A DNA stretch of 64,000 bases from NCBI GenBank assembly GCA_016165875.1, contig JABBOT010000034.1, positions 620,001 through 684,000 on the forward strand, read 5' to 3'. The position numbers and the translations under genes are program-made. This document shows positions 45,051-57,589 of the stretch, one piece after another; within the stretch, counting starts at the first letter, position 1, and each line of letters starts with the position of its first letter. This DNA comes from Acanthopleura granulata. Lineage: Eukaryota > Mollusca > Polyplacophora > Chitonida > Chitonidae. The notes beneath the pieces were generated by a model that saw nothing but the letters and a program-made list of their open reading frames with translations, was not told the origin of the DNA and did no database searches.

Positions 45051-45578
45051 TTCTTCCTCTTGTTCTTTAATATGTAGTGTATTTCTCAGCGGGAGATTTC
45101 TCAGATATTGTGTCAGCTAGTTTATTTACAATATATGATAGAGATGTTAATAAGGTATATCCGTCGTTTAAATGCTGACCTTTAGCTTTGTTGTTTTTGC
45201 CCTTAAGCTTCTGAACCATATTCCAGGCCTTACACATGCGTGTTTTTGACGTAATGCCTGGAACAAAGTTCCGCCAGCAAGATCATATCTAGGACTCTAA
45301 ATATAAGAAACCTGGTTTAAATTATTATCAGTAGGACGATGATTAAATCTGCGCAAGGCCATTTTATGGTCCTTTATGGCTTTGCGACAGTCATTATCGA
45401 ATCAGGGTTTAGTTTTGGATTTTGGATTTGTCGAGGTCTTAGGGATGGTTCTATCGGCTGCTGTTAATATAAGTTCAATAAATTTTACCAAATGATCGAC
45501 TGCAGCATTGAGATTCTCTCGAGGGATGTCAGCCTCACAGAACATCTCGAATGCCATCCAATCTGCTTTATCGAACAT

Positions 45579-46210
45579 CTACCTAGCTACACGTTCTAAA
45601 GAATTAGAAGTGAGATGCTCAAGGATAACAACAAAATGGTGACTACCACAGAGATCGCCATGCACCTTCCAAGAAAAATCCGGGAGAAGTGATGGATCCT
45701 TGGTAGTGAGATGGATAGCAGAATATAAACCATTACCTTGATGTAAATAGGCATTAGAACTTTCATTGAAATAACACAGATCATCTTTTGATAAAAAAAT
45801 CTTCTTTTTTATATTATGACTACCCCGTAGAGGGTTATGGGCATTAAAATCTCCCATAATTATGAAGGGGATTGGCAGTTGTTCTTTCAAATTATGTAAT
45901 TCAGAGACTGACAAAAAAGGATGAGGAGGAATATATACCGAACAAAACATAACTGTTTCCGACGGCCGTTGCCGGAAGCTCCGTATCAAGGGCAACAGGA
46001 CTGCGAATTTTATTATTATTCACGAAGATAGAGGAGCCGCCACAAGCTCGCTTTTCCTCATTAGAATAAGTACGATAAAGTGTATAATATTTAAGTGATA
46101 TTTTATCTTTGTCAGGTGTCTTTAAGTGAGTTTCCTGAAGACACAGGGTAACTGGATTTTAAAGATTGAATTATTCGTGTTATTTCAATAAAATTAACGT
46201 TAAGGCCTCT
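45579..46210 (-). pseudogene. LINE endonuclease (APE type), broken
   Basis: The domain starts near 46200 with QWRCRGLNVNF, then, after a frameshift, CLQETHLKTP with the catalytic Glu and RACGGSSIFV. The 45579-45995 frame continues with IIMGDFNAHNPLRG (GDFNAH at 45834-45854). Two later catalytic sites are altered: SAIHLT in place of the usual SAIDLT, and GSHHF in place of the SDH signature. Endonuclease activity is not expected. Confidence 0.85.
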
Positions 46211-46412
46211 ACATCTCCACTGTATAATTTTGTCTAACGAAGACGTCATTGAGGAAGACGTATCGGCGACTTATGTTTGGATCATGAACGACCCTTTTTG
46301 GGAGATCTACTAGGATATCTGGTGTTATCTCGTTTTTAGTTTTCTTACCCACAACCGTTGAAGGTTGCGATAAGGACATAGAGACATTTGAAGAAAGGGA
46401 ATTAGAAGACAT
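46209..46412 (-). pseudogene. Likely LINE leader preceding the endonuclease
   Basis: A 67-codon minus-strand frame (starts MSSNSLSSNVSMSLSQ, basic and serine-rich) ends within a few bases of the endonuclease start QWRCRGLN, which reads in another frame. Position suggests the N-terminal leader of ORF2 or the end of ORF1. There is no independent homology. Confidence 0.4.
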
Positions 46413-46439
46413 GACGAATTTTATTGATAGCGTCGTATC

Positions 46440-47040
46440 TCACCCTTCCCAGGGTGCCATTACATGTGTGACGAAACCTCTCCTGCGAGTCACCAGCAGA
46501 AACAGAGACGAGAGTTCCACGCCATTCTCAGTGAGATGGATTTTTCGCTCATACTCGAGCTGCCCGAATCTAATAAATTAAAAACGGCCCACTCGATTGA
46601 CCTTACAGCCACAGCCTAGACATCCGAACATCTCACTAAAAATGTCCATCACGGAAAGTAGTCAATTTATACCACAATGACATATATGAAGGTTGATATC
46701 CGAACATCTGACCAGCCGATTGATCGGAGCGGGCCCTCCTACGGCCCGTCTATAGAGAAGAAAGGGCCGAAGTGGAGTGTTAGGTGTGAGGATCTCGCAA
46801 GACCAACACGCCCTCAGCAACCACGATCATGGGTCGCAACCCACGGCAAACAGGATGCCCCTTTTATCCGCCTTGTACAACATTCCGGGGGAGGATGTGG
46901 AACTATTCTATTCACCGGAACCAGACGGGAGAGCCCTAGGTTAGTCGCCTGGCGCGATAAGTTTGCCTAGAGAACCGGGGTCCTCTTCTTTCCACTCCCG
47001 GGAACCTCAAGGGGGTTGAACCCAAGATACCATGGAGATA
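46440..47040. other. GC-richer segment, possibly the LINE 5' region
   Basis: This stretch is visibly richer in G and C than its flanks. A 97-codon plus-strand frame (46677-46970) and interrupted minus-strand frames occur; neither has a recognised domain. Being directly upstream of the LINE on its own strand, it may be the element's ORF1 or 5' UTR remnant. Confidence 0.3.
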
Positions 47041-47419
47041 AAGCTAAAGTAATGATGAAAACGACTGCTTTTGATGCGTATATTGGTACATTGGTATATT
47101 GCAAAAGCCATTTCGCGAATGTCTGGCATTTCTGTTCGAAATTACTATAAGGTACACCTAGATTGCCTTACGCGTTTGAACGGACACAGAACAATGCATA
47201 TACTTGTATACCTGTTGTTATGCACGCTATTACATTACACCAAAAGCTTTATTACAATCCCCGAGTGTGGTTTTGTTACATCACACGGCAAATTTTATTA
47301 CATTACGCTGTAATATTATACAACACTGAAACTTCTATTACATTACACTGTTAATGTTATACTACTCGTATGTATTACGTTGTAACAGTCCGTTGCCTTT
47401 CAATAGATATGGCACACAA

Positions 47420-47465
47420 GGCGTGGGTTGCAGCTGGAGTTGTACTTGAACTCAGAGCAACCGCT
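47420..47465 (-). repeat. SINE tRNA-region fragment
   Basis: AGCTGGAGTTGTACTTGAAC and TCAGAGCAACCGC match the B-box region of the SINE in reverse; nothing else of the element is present. Confidence 0.45.
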
Positions 47466-47880
47466 TCTGATTTTCTTTAAATTATATCTTATAAATAACC
47501 TTTCTGTGGACGTTTCTTTAAGAATGGTTCATTTTTGTAAAACCGTCACTGATTAACTCCATTCGGATTAGTCCAATGAGTTTTGATGGGTTTTGTGGGC
47601 TCGGAGTAATGTCAACAACCATTGGAAAATAGTCTCCCCCATCCCCACCAAAAAAAGGACAAAAAACCTTTGCGTTTGTGTCATTTTCTGGGTTAGAGAG
47701 TGTATCTGGGTACAGGTTTTCGTTGCCTTTCATTTGTACCACACATTAACTTTTATCAGTTACGGGAACATTACCCCAGAATGGTATAAGTATATTAATG
47801 AAATCACATGTCGTCACTTTTCTTCACAGCTTATCGCAAAATGGATGTCTTGGGTATATTTCGCGTGTGGATATAATTTT

Positions 47881-48000
47881 TATTTATTTATTTATCTGAC
47901 TGGTGTTTTACGTCGTACTCAAGAATATTTCACTTACGACGGTGGCCAGAATTATGATCGGATGAAACCAGACAGGGCCCTGGAGAAACCCATAAACAGG
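47881..48000 (-). repeat. SINE 3' half
   Basis: TTTATCTGACTGGTGTTTTA, CGTCGTACTCAAGAATATTT and GGTGGCCAGAATTATGATCG form the reverse of the 3' module. The head is lost. The plus-strand open frame ending at 48006 runs into this repeat. Confidence 0.88.
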
Positions 48001-48009
48001 ATATAACTT

Positions 48010-49150
48010 GTAGGAGGAAGCCATAAGAATAGTGGATAAATATTCTAACCCAAGCGAGTGTACTGTTTAACTGTGAATTACGGGGTCGCACTAGACGCGA
48101 AAACATATAAATACAGCGTATCTTTTTCTCCTGCAAATATCTTAAAACAATAGGCAACTCATTTTAATGGAGAGACGTGAAGGATTCAGGCGAATTGGTG
48201 CTGTAGTTGGTGGGATAATGTCTTCGGCAAACCTTAAGCCTTAAGGGTTGTATAACCACGATGCTATAATTTCGGCCAATTTGGGAATTGCCAAATTTTA
48301 CAATCAATAGCCCCTCATTTTGAAAAATATGTCCTGTTGCGTAATCTCTGATGTCACAAAAACCAAAAGCAGAATAATTTAGAAGACGTTATACCGGAAA
48401 CAGTGGAATACTGCCCCCGGAATGATCACACCGAATTCAGCTAAGAGCGTGCCCTGTGCGCATGGAAGGGTGATGTACTTCTGTGTCACTTGTCCATATG
48501 TACAAGGAGTTTATGCATGCAAATGCATATTAAACTATTTATATCAGCTCTAACGCCAATACGGTGTTATGGATTACATTAAACGTAACAAGTGAACGTC
48601 ACTAAACATAGTGTTTTTTGAAATCACACTCTTAATCTCCGTTAACTCACAGGTGAATCTGTTTCAAAGTTTAATACACTGAATCAGTGACATCTAGCCT
48701 AGAAAATCCACTAGGCTGTAACAAGGAACAACAATGATTATCATGGGGTGGGAAAAAGAATGGACGATAGGACATCTTATGGGTCAAAAAGACATTGATA
48801 CACACTACTTACTTAGTGGTTGTTAAACTTCAGTAGTAAAAATTTTTCACTTTACTCGGCCGGTTAGTTTTATTCGTGGAGGAAACAGGATTGCTCAGCA
48901 AAAACCTATCGACATCTTACAAGTTTCTGACAAGTGTCTGACAAACTTTCCCACGTGTGTATTACAGATACGCACACCATTCTGTTGGGAGACAAGCGGT
49001 CTTAAACGAACTTTAGCCGGCGCAAACTCTCACATGACTCGTTCACCGCCATTGCCAACAAAACCCCACAAACAACAGAGGGTGAAATCTACAAATTCTA
49101 TGTTCCAAGGCCGGGTTTGAACATGGGCCTCTTGTATCCTAACGATTTCT
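48010..49150. other. Non-coding tract, nothing recognised
   Basis: No open frame of note, no repeat boundary and no RNA gene recognised. Confidence 0.45.
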
Positions 49151-49153
49151 CTG

Positions 49154-49306
49154 ATTATTTATTTGATTGGAATTTTAGGCCGTAATGATTTATTTATTAT
49201 TTATTTTATTGGCCTCTTCCGCCGTACTTAAGAATATTTCACTTATACGACGGCGGCCAGCATTATGATGGGAGGAAACCGATCGCCGTAATGAAGAATA
49301 TTTCTC
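49154..49306 (-). repeat. Composite of three partial SINE 3' ends
   Basis: TTATTTATTTGATTGGAATT with TTAGGCCGTAATGA is followed at once by TTATTTATTTTATTGGCCTC with the CCGCCGTACTTAAGAATATT module to GGAGGAAACCGAT, then by CGCCGTAATGAAGAATATTT. These look like three nested or serial fragments of the same SINE in one orientation. Confidence 0.75.
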
Positions 49307-49540
49307 TTACTCGATGTTTCTAGCGATTGACAGTTATACGCAATTAACCTGGACCTTGAAATCGTCATACGTGTGAAGCAGCATTAAATTCATCTGCATA
49401 GAAGACTTTGTATGTTGGGCAAGTTTAAATAACCTGTCCATTCACCACGACGGGGGATGGTCAGAAAGACAGATGCTTGTATTTTCATAAAGTTTCACAT
49501 TGTAAATGTGTACAAATAAAGTGCTTGTGTGGAATGCTTG

Positions 49541-49733
49541 TGGGGGATCCGTGGCCGAGGGATGTAGCCTGTCAGCACAGCGTAATGACCATGATGCCTC
49601 TAACCAATGCGATGGCGCAGGGAGTTGAAGCCGAGCTCATGCTGGCTTCTTCTCCAGTCGTACGTGTGAAGGTCCTGCTGCAACCGACGGATGGTCGAGT
49701 TAGAGGCCGTCGTATAAGTGAGTACGGAATATT
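49541..49733 (+). repeat. SINE with internal deletion
   Basis: The head GGGGGATCCGTGGCCGAGG, the AGCTCATGCTGGCTTCTTCT segment and CGTACGTGTGAAGGTC are present. The sequence then jumps from GATGGTCG to GCCGTCGTATAAGTGAGTAC, skipping the CCCGGTTTCCTCCCACC block. The overlapping plus-strand frame at 49477-49764 is a reading through the SINE. Confidence 0.82.
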
Positions 49734-50452
49734 GATTGTTTGTGCTGGTTCGTTTATTTGGTAAGACAAATTATCATATTGAGTTCGGGTGTTTTCTCTA
49801 TGGGTGTTTATCCTGAAAAGATTCGATAAAACCATCGTGATTTTCTCGGTGTCTGGAAGTCGTATTTGCAATAAGGTATACTTTTTATATTAGCATAAAT
49901 AGAATGCAGCTACACTATTCACTTCTTCAAGCATTGCTACATCGTTTATGTCTGCCTCTTGGAATTTAATTCTCTTGGTGCAAATACATGTACCAAGCAA
50001 GTTATTGATAAAATTGCTGTTGAATTCCTTTCGTCTGAGATTGTGTTCTTTGGGCTATCGCTGAGAACTCGGCCATAATTTATTGATTCGGTACGCTCCA
50101 TAAAGAACCTCTATTGAAGTAAGTTATCTCCTCGAGACCAGTCACTGATTTCTTAGGATTACAGTAGCAAACAATGCTGTTCCATCCTCTTCAATGGGCG
50201 ATAACATGAATAGCCTGTCATACAGAGCACAACATGTCGCTCAGATTAAATTAGGTACAACAACGTGCAGAACAATCTTTTGTGTTTCGATCTTTGTGTC
50301 GAACAGCATGAATAGCGTAACCTTAACGGGAGCCAACATAAAAAAACACTAGTGATACAGTTAGATAGATCTGGTTTGTACACCGATGTGTTGGTAGGTC
50401 CGATGTGTCTATCCCTGTGCCAAAGAGTGTGGCAGGGGAGGTTTATCAACTT

Positions 50453-50738
50453 CCATGGTGTAATAACTATATATGCGTGCTATTGCACAGAATGGATTGA
50501 TCTCTCTGCCTCTGTAGGTAGTTTTCTGAGAGTCTCCAAACTATACGTCCAAGTGTAAGGTAGGTAGACCGCTAAAATCCTTATATAAATACAGCTATAT
50601 ATGTAATATATATAAATAAGAATATATGAGCCCGGAATACTACAGCCTGATACCAAGCAATATGGAGAAGTCAGCACAGTGGTATATACAGCCAGGGACA
50701 CATGTCCGAGATTTGCACGTGTAGTTATTACACCATGG
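50453..50738. repeat. Inverted repeat with 17-bp perfect ends
   Basis: CCATGGTGTAATAACTA (50453-50469) is exactly reverse-complementary to 50722-50738. The 252-bp interior is AT-rich in its right half and has no gene. It could be a small foldback or MITE. Confidence 0.55.
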
Positions 50739-50759
50739 GAGCACACCCCTCACACGACT

Positions 50760-52070
50760 GATTGGCCCACACTGTACAACTATACACTACCATCTCTATC
50801 TAACTTGTGAAAAATACACCCACGGCCTGAACGCCGTAATGAGTATACCCTACGCCATAAGCAGAGCCCTGTAGATACCAATATGCCCGCTTCCTCAAAG
50901 CGTGGAATCTGTGAGCAAGATAACTACATGACGATACGATCAATGTTTCGGATACTCTTACACCTGGAAAACCAGCCACCTACTAAAGACATGGAGGCTA
51001 TTCAGACCATTTTCCTTCATCCGTCATGAATTGTCCATTAAACTACCTATCTCTCTAAGACGGAAGAAAAGACCCATATGTCTTTGAATGGGGAATATGC
51101 ATTATCGTAATAAACTTAATAAGCCAGATAGCAGTTTCAACTGCGCGTGACCGGAATTCCTTCGCTGGTAGACAAACAATCCTTCGTGGCTATATTAAAA
51201 GCTTTGCAACCACAGGCAGTCACACACAGTTCTGCCCATTTCGGGCATTTTATGTGTCTGTGTGACATTTGAGACTATACATTTGCTCCACGACTGTTTC
51301 AAGAGAAAAACTTATTCAAAAACAGAGAAAAGAAGTTAGAACTGGGCTCTATACTTGGCTGTCACCGAAGTCTCTGATGTTTAGATGGACATTAATGACC
51401 ACGTGCTTTCATATACCGCATGACGCGATTTGTTCATGCGCAAATATGGGCAACTAGAAACCGGCGTCTGGCTTATTTGGAAGCCGTCCAGATTATTTTA
51501 TAGCACCGTCCTCAGACAAGCTATATATCTAATACGCATTGTATGTGAATAAATCGGGACATGGCGCTCCCGGACACAAGAAATGAAGAATATACTCCCT
51601 TGATTCACTACTCTACGTAGCAAGCAGAGAGGAGAGACCTATTTTCCTTGTAGGCTCAAATTCTAAACAGAATTATAACAACACACCGCCTACGAGGACA
51701 GCCTGACACATTGGTTACCTTAAAGAAAACACTGGAGTCTTGTGGCACCCAACCGCACCCCCCCATCCTGCGCCCAAAACTGATGAGGAATTTGCATGGT
51801 TTGTCTCACCTAAAAGAATTTCGAAACACTGCACATTACCTAAAGGGTGATATACCTACTGATCTAAATCTAACTATGCACACCATACTATATATACAAA
51901 CAGTGTAGGGTCTAATTAATTGGGACTTGAAGTTGTGTTCATGGATAGTAACTCTATCACCAGTCACAGATGGCTAATTATAAATACCACATTGTCATGT
52001 TAGTTCTAAGCTCAACTGTTCTCTTGAATAGAATATGAAAGGTTTTTTGCTCGGTATTCCACATAAAAGA
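50760..52070. other. Non-coding tract, no gene recognised
   Basis: Frames at 51269-51457 and 51711-51908 (62-65 codons) show no domain. No repeats were recognised. Confidence 0.4.
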
Positions 52071-52073
52071 TTT

Positions 52074-52242
52074 GTTTATTTATTTCATTGGTGTTTTACG
52101 CCGTACTGAAGAATATTTCACTTATACGACGGCGGTCAACATTATGGTGGGAGGAAACCCACGACCATCCGTAGGTTGCTGATAGATCTTCCCACCTACG
52201 GCCGGAGAGGAAGCCAGCCTGACCTGGACTTGAACTCACAGC
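52074..52242 (-). repeat. SINE, head-truncated with internal deletion
   Basis: Tail and GGTGTTTTACGCCGTACTGA module, TTATGGTGGGAGGAAACCC, then directly CACGACCATCC: the GGGCAGAGCCCGGG block is missing. Ends in GACTTGAACTCACAG, the B-box region. Confidence 0.88.
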
Positions 52243-52778
52243 CCATAAAAAAGAGTGTAAATGACATTTGATCTCTTCAGTATAAATGACGTTCGGTACC
52301 ATTAATACCACGTTAAACTCTTGCGCACAAGGAAAAACAAGAGACAGTTTAGATACTGAATTAAACCAACACGGTGAAAATTGATATCGGGATACATATG
52401 GCTGATGAAGTACATTTGTGCAAGGCAGAATTTTTTTGGGTTGCCTCTTTTGCAGATGCTTACATTTCTCTCCTTGTTCAGCGCAACTGGAAAAGAACTG
52501 CGTATACTAAGCAGTAGAAAATATGTCTCGATAACACAGCGTTTCATGGCCACACAGGGCAGGCAACTGGTAAGGATCTCTGCTGAGCATCTTAAACTTA
52601 ATCGGGGGTCACCAGCAGCATGTTTTTAGTCACGCGGAAACGACCTGTCTAAAAATTTCCAGTCACTACATGTATACTTTAACACAGTTCACATTGATCA
52701 TGAATTTTAATGAAATCTCTGCATTTAATAGGGAATTTGAGTTATTCTAGACCAGTGGTGTCCAATAAATTGCAAATG

Positions 52779-53032
52779 AGTGGCTCAGTCGGTTAGGGCG
52801 CCATCGCAGCACAGTGACCCGAAGCCTGCCACCGATGCGGTCGCTGTGAGCTCAAGACCAGCTCATGCTGGCTTCCTCTCCGGCCGTACGTGGGAAGGTC
52901 TGCCAGCAACATGCGGATGGTGGTGGTTTTCCCCCGGGCTCTGCCCGGTTTCCTCCCACTATAAAGCTGGCCGCCGTTGTGTAAGTGAAATATTCTTGAG
53001 TAAGGCGTAAAACACCAATGAAATAAATAAAT
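52779..53032 (+). repeat. tRNA-derived SINE, near full length
   Basis: A box TGGCTCAGTCGG at 52781-52792 and B-box-like GAGCTCAAGACC at 52848-52859. The CCCCCGGGCTCTGCCCGG hairpin, the GTGTAAGTGAAATATTCTTG module and an AAATAAATAAATG tail follow. Only the first few bases of the head (GGGGCCTCCG) are lost. The 76-codon frame over it is the SINE. Confidence 0.93.
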
Positions 53033-53039
53033 GAATGCG

Positions 53040-55225
53040 TATTTTAAATTGATAGAAGTTCACTTAGACCAATATTATATTACAGATATCAATAGCTTAC
53101 AAGTTAATGCAGACGAATTAATGTAATGTATGGTTTAGAATACTTATATGTATTTGAAATAGAAATTAGTAATTTTGAAATCTCGCCCATATTCACGTCA
53201 CCACCTTCTCCACGAAGAAAGAACTGTTTGACTTATTTCCAGGTCCATTCATTGAGGAAGATGGACCTTGATTTTCTTTCCTTCTTTCGGTGTTGTGAGT
53301 ATAGTGTGAACACTTATGTAGTACCAGAGGTTACTATCCCCGAACTTAACCGGAATCATCCGAAGTGTGATGCTCAGTGTAAGCTACCTAAAAGAACATA
53401 AATATTTATATTCTTTACTAGAAAGTGTGTCTTTTTGACAGAGATTAGTTGTAATTTTTAGCCGGCAAACCAGACTAAAATTGTCTCTTACGTTGCTCAG
53501 CGAAGTCACTGTCTGACGGCCAGATCAGCAGCGATGAAACCTAATTTTTTTGTTAAGTTTACGGATTCTTCATGTGAGTAAGAAGTTTTTCTTCATATGT
53601 GCAGATCTTTGTAAACGTCTGGTTGTGCAGATTTGCGGCATTTAGATGCACGCTAGCCCCGCAACGGTAAATTTTGACGATTTAATTAGGTTCATCATAA
53701 TTCAAAAGTTGTTGTTGTAATTGACGTACAGAAATTATTGTTACCGGCACCGGTTTTTTTCTTCTTCTGTTCTTCGCAACTTCATAATGAGTCATTTTGT
53801 TGAATGAAGAGTATATTTAGTCGGTGACACCAGCTGTTTATGTGATATTTTGTATTAGTCACGATACACTGATTTTTATTTTATATTTTGTCGTTTGTTT
53901 GTTTTTGTCAGAATCGACGATCAAGCCGATATTGTTTTTCTTACCGTCTGATGTATTGGCCACCGGTAAGCTTGAAGTTAAAGTTAGTGGCATGAAAATG
54001 TCTTTCATATCACATGATGTCATGATTTTCATTTGGCGGGATACTAGATAAAACAGTATTTTGCAGATATGTTGAAGTGAGTACCATTGTCATTCTTTTT
54101 CATAATTAGTACTATATAATGTGCATTCTGCGTCACATTATTGTATTAGGGTAATTTCATGTGATTGTAGACATGAACCATTGATGTACACAGTGACCAT
54201 CGACGTTTCGGTCTATTCTTTGACGCACTGTGAGTGAAATCGTGATGCCCTGTGAACCTTAGTTGGTGTAGTACGATACTACAAGGGGGTACGTTCATGC
54301 AACTAATTTGTTGTTGTATTCAACATCATGTTTGCATCAAACCACATGTTCATTTGGCAATGTTGTTATTCAATAGAAGGATTTTAAAAATGTTCAGTTT
54401 TCTTGGAGTTACATATTTCAGTTGTAAAACGAAAGAGCAAGTTGGGTTACTCCCTTGTCAGGGTCTTTAACAAATTGGTGTTACGTAAATTTAACGATAC
54501 GATTATAGGTGAAAAGGGTGTGACATTTCCCTATGATGCCTCTAGTACATTCAGGTCACATCACTAGAAATAGTTGAATGTGTAGCTTATACAGCAGTTG
54601 TGATATATTTACCTGCTAATACTCAAGTGGAAATAAGGAAATAACAGCTGAAAGATGTTTTACATGTAATTTATTTACTGTTCGAAATCTGAAAAATGAC
54701 TCTGTATCGTTACAGGAAATTATTTCACCATATAAAGGTCCCATGGAAGCTCAAGCCATGAGTTGTGTTCTTTCCTGAGCCCACAACGTTACAGTGTGCT
54801 TTCCTCGATTACAATAGCAACAGTGATCCTGAAAACACGAGACGATGACGTCCTGATGACGCATTTTTGCTGTAAATTAATTATGTTCTACAACACTGTT
54901 TAACACAGAACATAGGCATTCACAGACCCTGTTTACTTATGACAGTAGTGAAGTTCTGAGAATATGTTCAGAAACAAACGTCGGAGCAGTCGCTGTGCCA
55001 TAAAACAGTTAACACAAAACAGGAATGACAAAAACATTTCTCCTGCAACAATTAGTCAAATTTCAGACAATACAAACTTAAGGAATGTAAACATACATAA
55101 TACACTGATAGCTACATGTAAACAGCTAGCTATTATTCCTAATATCATTACTAAAAGAAAGTCAACATATGAATCACTTGTACCAAAGCTGCACTTCAGT
55201 CTGTTCGTTCACTTACACCAACATA
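53040..55225. other. Non-coding tract, no gene recognised
   Basis: Frames at 53126-53401, 53824-54051, 54252-54470 and 54964-55299 were read. None shows a recognisable domain, and the last runs into a SINE. Confidence 0.4.
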
Positions 55226-55228
55226 TAT

Positions 55229-55325
55229 TTTTTATTTCATTGGTGTTTTACTCCGTATGTTGGGATATTTCTTCTATGCTACGGCGGCCAGCATTATGAT
55301 AGGAAGAAACCTGGTAGAACCGGGC
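55229..55325 (-). repeat. SINE 3' half, diverged
   Basis: TTTATTTCATTGGTGTTTTA, CTCCGTATGTTGGGATATTT, CGGCGGCCAGCATTATGATA and AACCGGGC keep the order of the SINE in reverse. Confidence 0.82.
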
Positions 55326-55679
55326 TACACAAAATTCTCATCTAGCCAGTCATGCCCGTCCCCACACGCTGACACTAAGACAACCTTCCAACGAGGCACA
55401 GTGTAGTTAATGTTTGCTGTCAGACAGCCCCCAGCAGCTCCTGTGTGCTGTTTCTTAAGAATTCTGTCCCTGCCAGGTGACAGTAAAATTGATAGTGATA
55501 TACAGACGGAGTTCCAAGTATGTCAAATACTTTGTGTTGAAGCTCCACTGCCATAATCATATCCCAAGGGAGCTAATTAAATATCAAAGAATACAAAAGT
55601 TTGAAGCATACAGAATTTAGGGTGAAATGATATCCCTGTACAGTTAATGAATATCTGTTTTTATATATTAAATCTATGT

Positions 55680-55830
55680 TTTATATTTCACATATTTTCT
55701 TTGTTTTGGTGGTTTGTGTTTTTTTTGTAGTTTTTCAAAACTTGACTTGCGATTAATGACCCGGAACCCCCATTTTGATTGACGGCTGGTATAGAATGTC
55801 GTTCTCGACGCCTAGTTTCTGACTTGCTTA
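55680..55830 (+). repeat. Dispersed repeat shared with 24420-24550
   Basis: TGGTGGTTTGTG, TTTTTCAAAACTTGAC, GATTAATGACCC, TTGACGGCTGGTATAGA and CGACGCCTAG run parallel to the copy at 24420. Family unknown. Confidence 0.4.
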
Positions 55831-55849
55831 TTTCCACACAATTATGTGA

Positions 55850-56435
55850 AGTGGATTAACCATGGTTTTGTTCATTGCAGTAAGTATGCTAGCAAGTGTC
55901 CTGAAAACAAAACATGGACTAATGCCCCCTCCCTTCTCCACCCCACCCGAAGAACTCATAGTACCCTAGTTATAATTATAACTGGATTTATAGAACGAAT
56001 GTTAATTTCTATTCCTTGGGTGTGGGTTGCATTTCAAAGCTGATCTGAAATGAAAAACACGTTTCTTCTTTGGAAACAATCATCAACTGCATTTCTTATA
56101 AGGGAGACAATCCTAGTCCTGGCGATCACCATTGGTCAGTAATCTCTTTATACCAAAATTTCATACCTTCGTTATTTTAAAAATCGTTTCTCAGTTTATG
56201 AGAATCTGCGCATTTTTTTCTCAAATGTTCAGTTTAATTTTTGCCTAAATTGTTTCTCATTCTTGTATGTATATTTTTATTACAGTTAATTGTAAAGGTA
56301 TGACGTTTGCCTTTCAATTTTACTCTGACTAAGTTAAAGACATATTTAAAAATATATTGTGGCTTTAGATTTTTAACTGAAGTTTAGTGCTTTTAAACAT
56401 GTTCCTCTGTTTGATATATTTCGCCTGTCCTCATT
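55850..56435. other. Non-coding tract, no gene recognised
   Basis: Only a 65-codon frame (55846-56043) with no motif, followed by AT-rich sequence. Confidence 0.4.
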
Positions 56436-56439
56436 GTCC

Positions 56440-56551
56440 CTTCGAAAGCCTTTCACTGTTTCTTGGATTTGAACATGCTCTCGCCAAGACATAGCTGAAA
56501 CATTGCCGATGTGGCGTTAAGCCATAATCATTCATTCATTCATTTATTAAT
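56440..56551 (+). repeat. Family D repeat, plus-strand copy
   Basis: CATTGCCGATGTGGCGTTAA then GCCATAATCATTCATTCATT: the best-preserved end of the family. The upstream part is weaker. Confidence 0.65.
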
Positions 56552-56559
56552 TTGAACGT

Positions 56560-57585
56560 GAAACGTGTTAACCACGTCGTTTCGTGTATACTCAACGGTC
56601 ACCAATAAACTTTTTGCGTGCGTTTCATTTGTTTTTTATGGTTGGAAAACGTGGACAAAAGCCAAGGTTTAAGACACTGGGCATTGTTTCGCCGAACTAT
56701 GAGAGGCAACAAAATCTCGCGCAGGCAACAACACCAGATTCATCGACCGAGTGCTAGGACCATTCAGCACCGATGATCAAATGTCAACCCTCATCTCTGA
56801 GCAGGCACGTCAATTTAAGGACGTGTAATTCAGTTGTTTCCAGATCTTATTTTATGTACACAAGTCCCGGGCACACTTAAATCAGTTTTAATATAAGAGA
56901 TTTCTGACCAAGAACACAATACTGTAATGATTGGAATCCTCCCAGGCGTGGTCGGCATCACATAAACAACACCGGAGCGGAAATTCACCAGATCTGCTGT
57001 TTATTTGTACACCAGTGAATGCATGATAAACGTGAGAAAAGAACCTCGCCACAACACAGGCGATTACAAAACTAGAACTTAAACTGACACGGCCAGTGCA
57101 ATACTGACAATGAGGCAGAAGTGTGCTGTATTTTCCAAACATGCATACATTCGTCACATTATATAGTTTTTGCACTGCCTATACACACCTTGTGCATCAC
57201 GTCCGCTTTAGAAAAAAGTTAATTAATTGCTTATATCAAAACTGATTTAGATAGGGTCTTATGTTTATGAAAGAGGAACCAAGCCAACAATCGTTGGTCT
57301 TGCCCTTCAACAGAGGAGAACCTTTGAGGACCAATTTGTTGGTCGTACACCACCATTTACCTTTAACGCAAGACTGAAAAAGGAAAAGAAACTTGAATTG
57401 AACGAAGTACGGGAAATTGTATATACGGAGAAATCCCAGAAAGATTTTTTTATTCCTCGCGAATATTCATAAAACCGTTTTGATATTTTATTGGTCAACC
57501 CAAGAATATGAGCTGAGTTAAAGTTCTACACGGAGTGACCTTTTGTATACGACACATTGCCCTCATGAGGTTCAGAGCGTCCTCG
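56560..57585. other. Non-coding tract, no gene recognised
   Basis: Minus-strand frames at 56888-57175 and 57307-57498 have no recognised domain. Confidence 0.4.
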
Positions 57586-57589
57586 TCGA

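Larger units (their letters stand above)
42850..46440 (-). mobile_element. Degenerate I-like non-LTR retrotransposon (LINE)
   Basis: On the minus strand the order is endonuclease, reverse transcriptase, RNase H, then a cysteine/histidine motif. An RNase H domain after the reverse transcriptase points to the I group of LINEs rather than CR1 or RTE. The reading frame is broken by several stops and shifts, and part of the reverse transcriptase is deleted, so it cannot encode an active protein. A 5' leader or ORF1 remnant may extend to about 47000, where base composition is GC-richer than the surroundings. No target duplication or 3' poly(A) was identified. The family also left the fragment at 38450-39212. 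Confidence 0.88.

Noticed and set aside
46677..46970. 97-codon plus-strand frame in the GC-rich segment
   Set aside because: It has no domain and lies opposite a probable LINE 5' region. GC-rich DNA has fewer chance stops, which explains its length.
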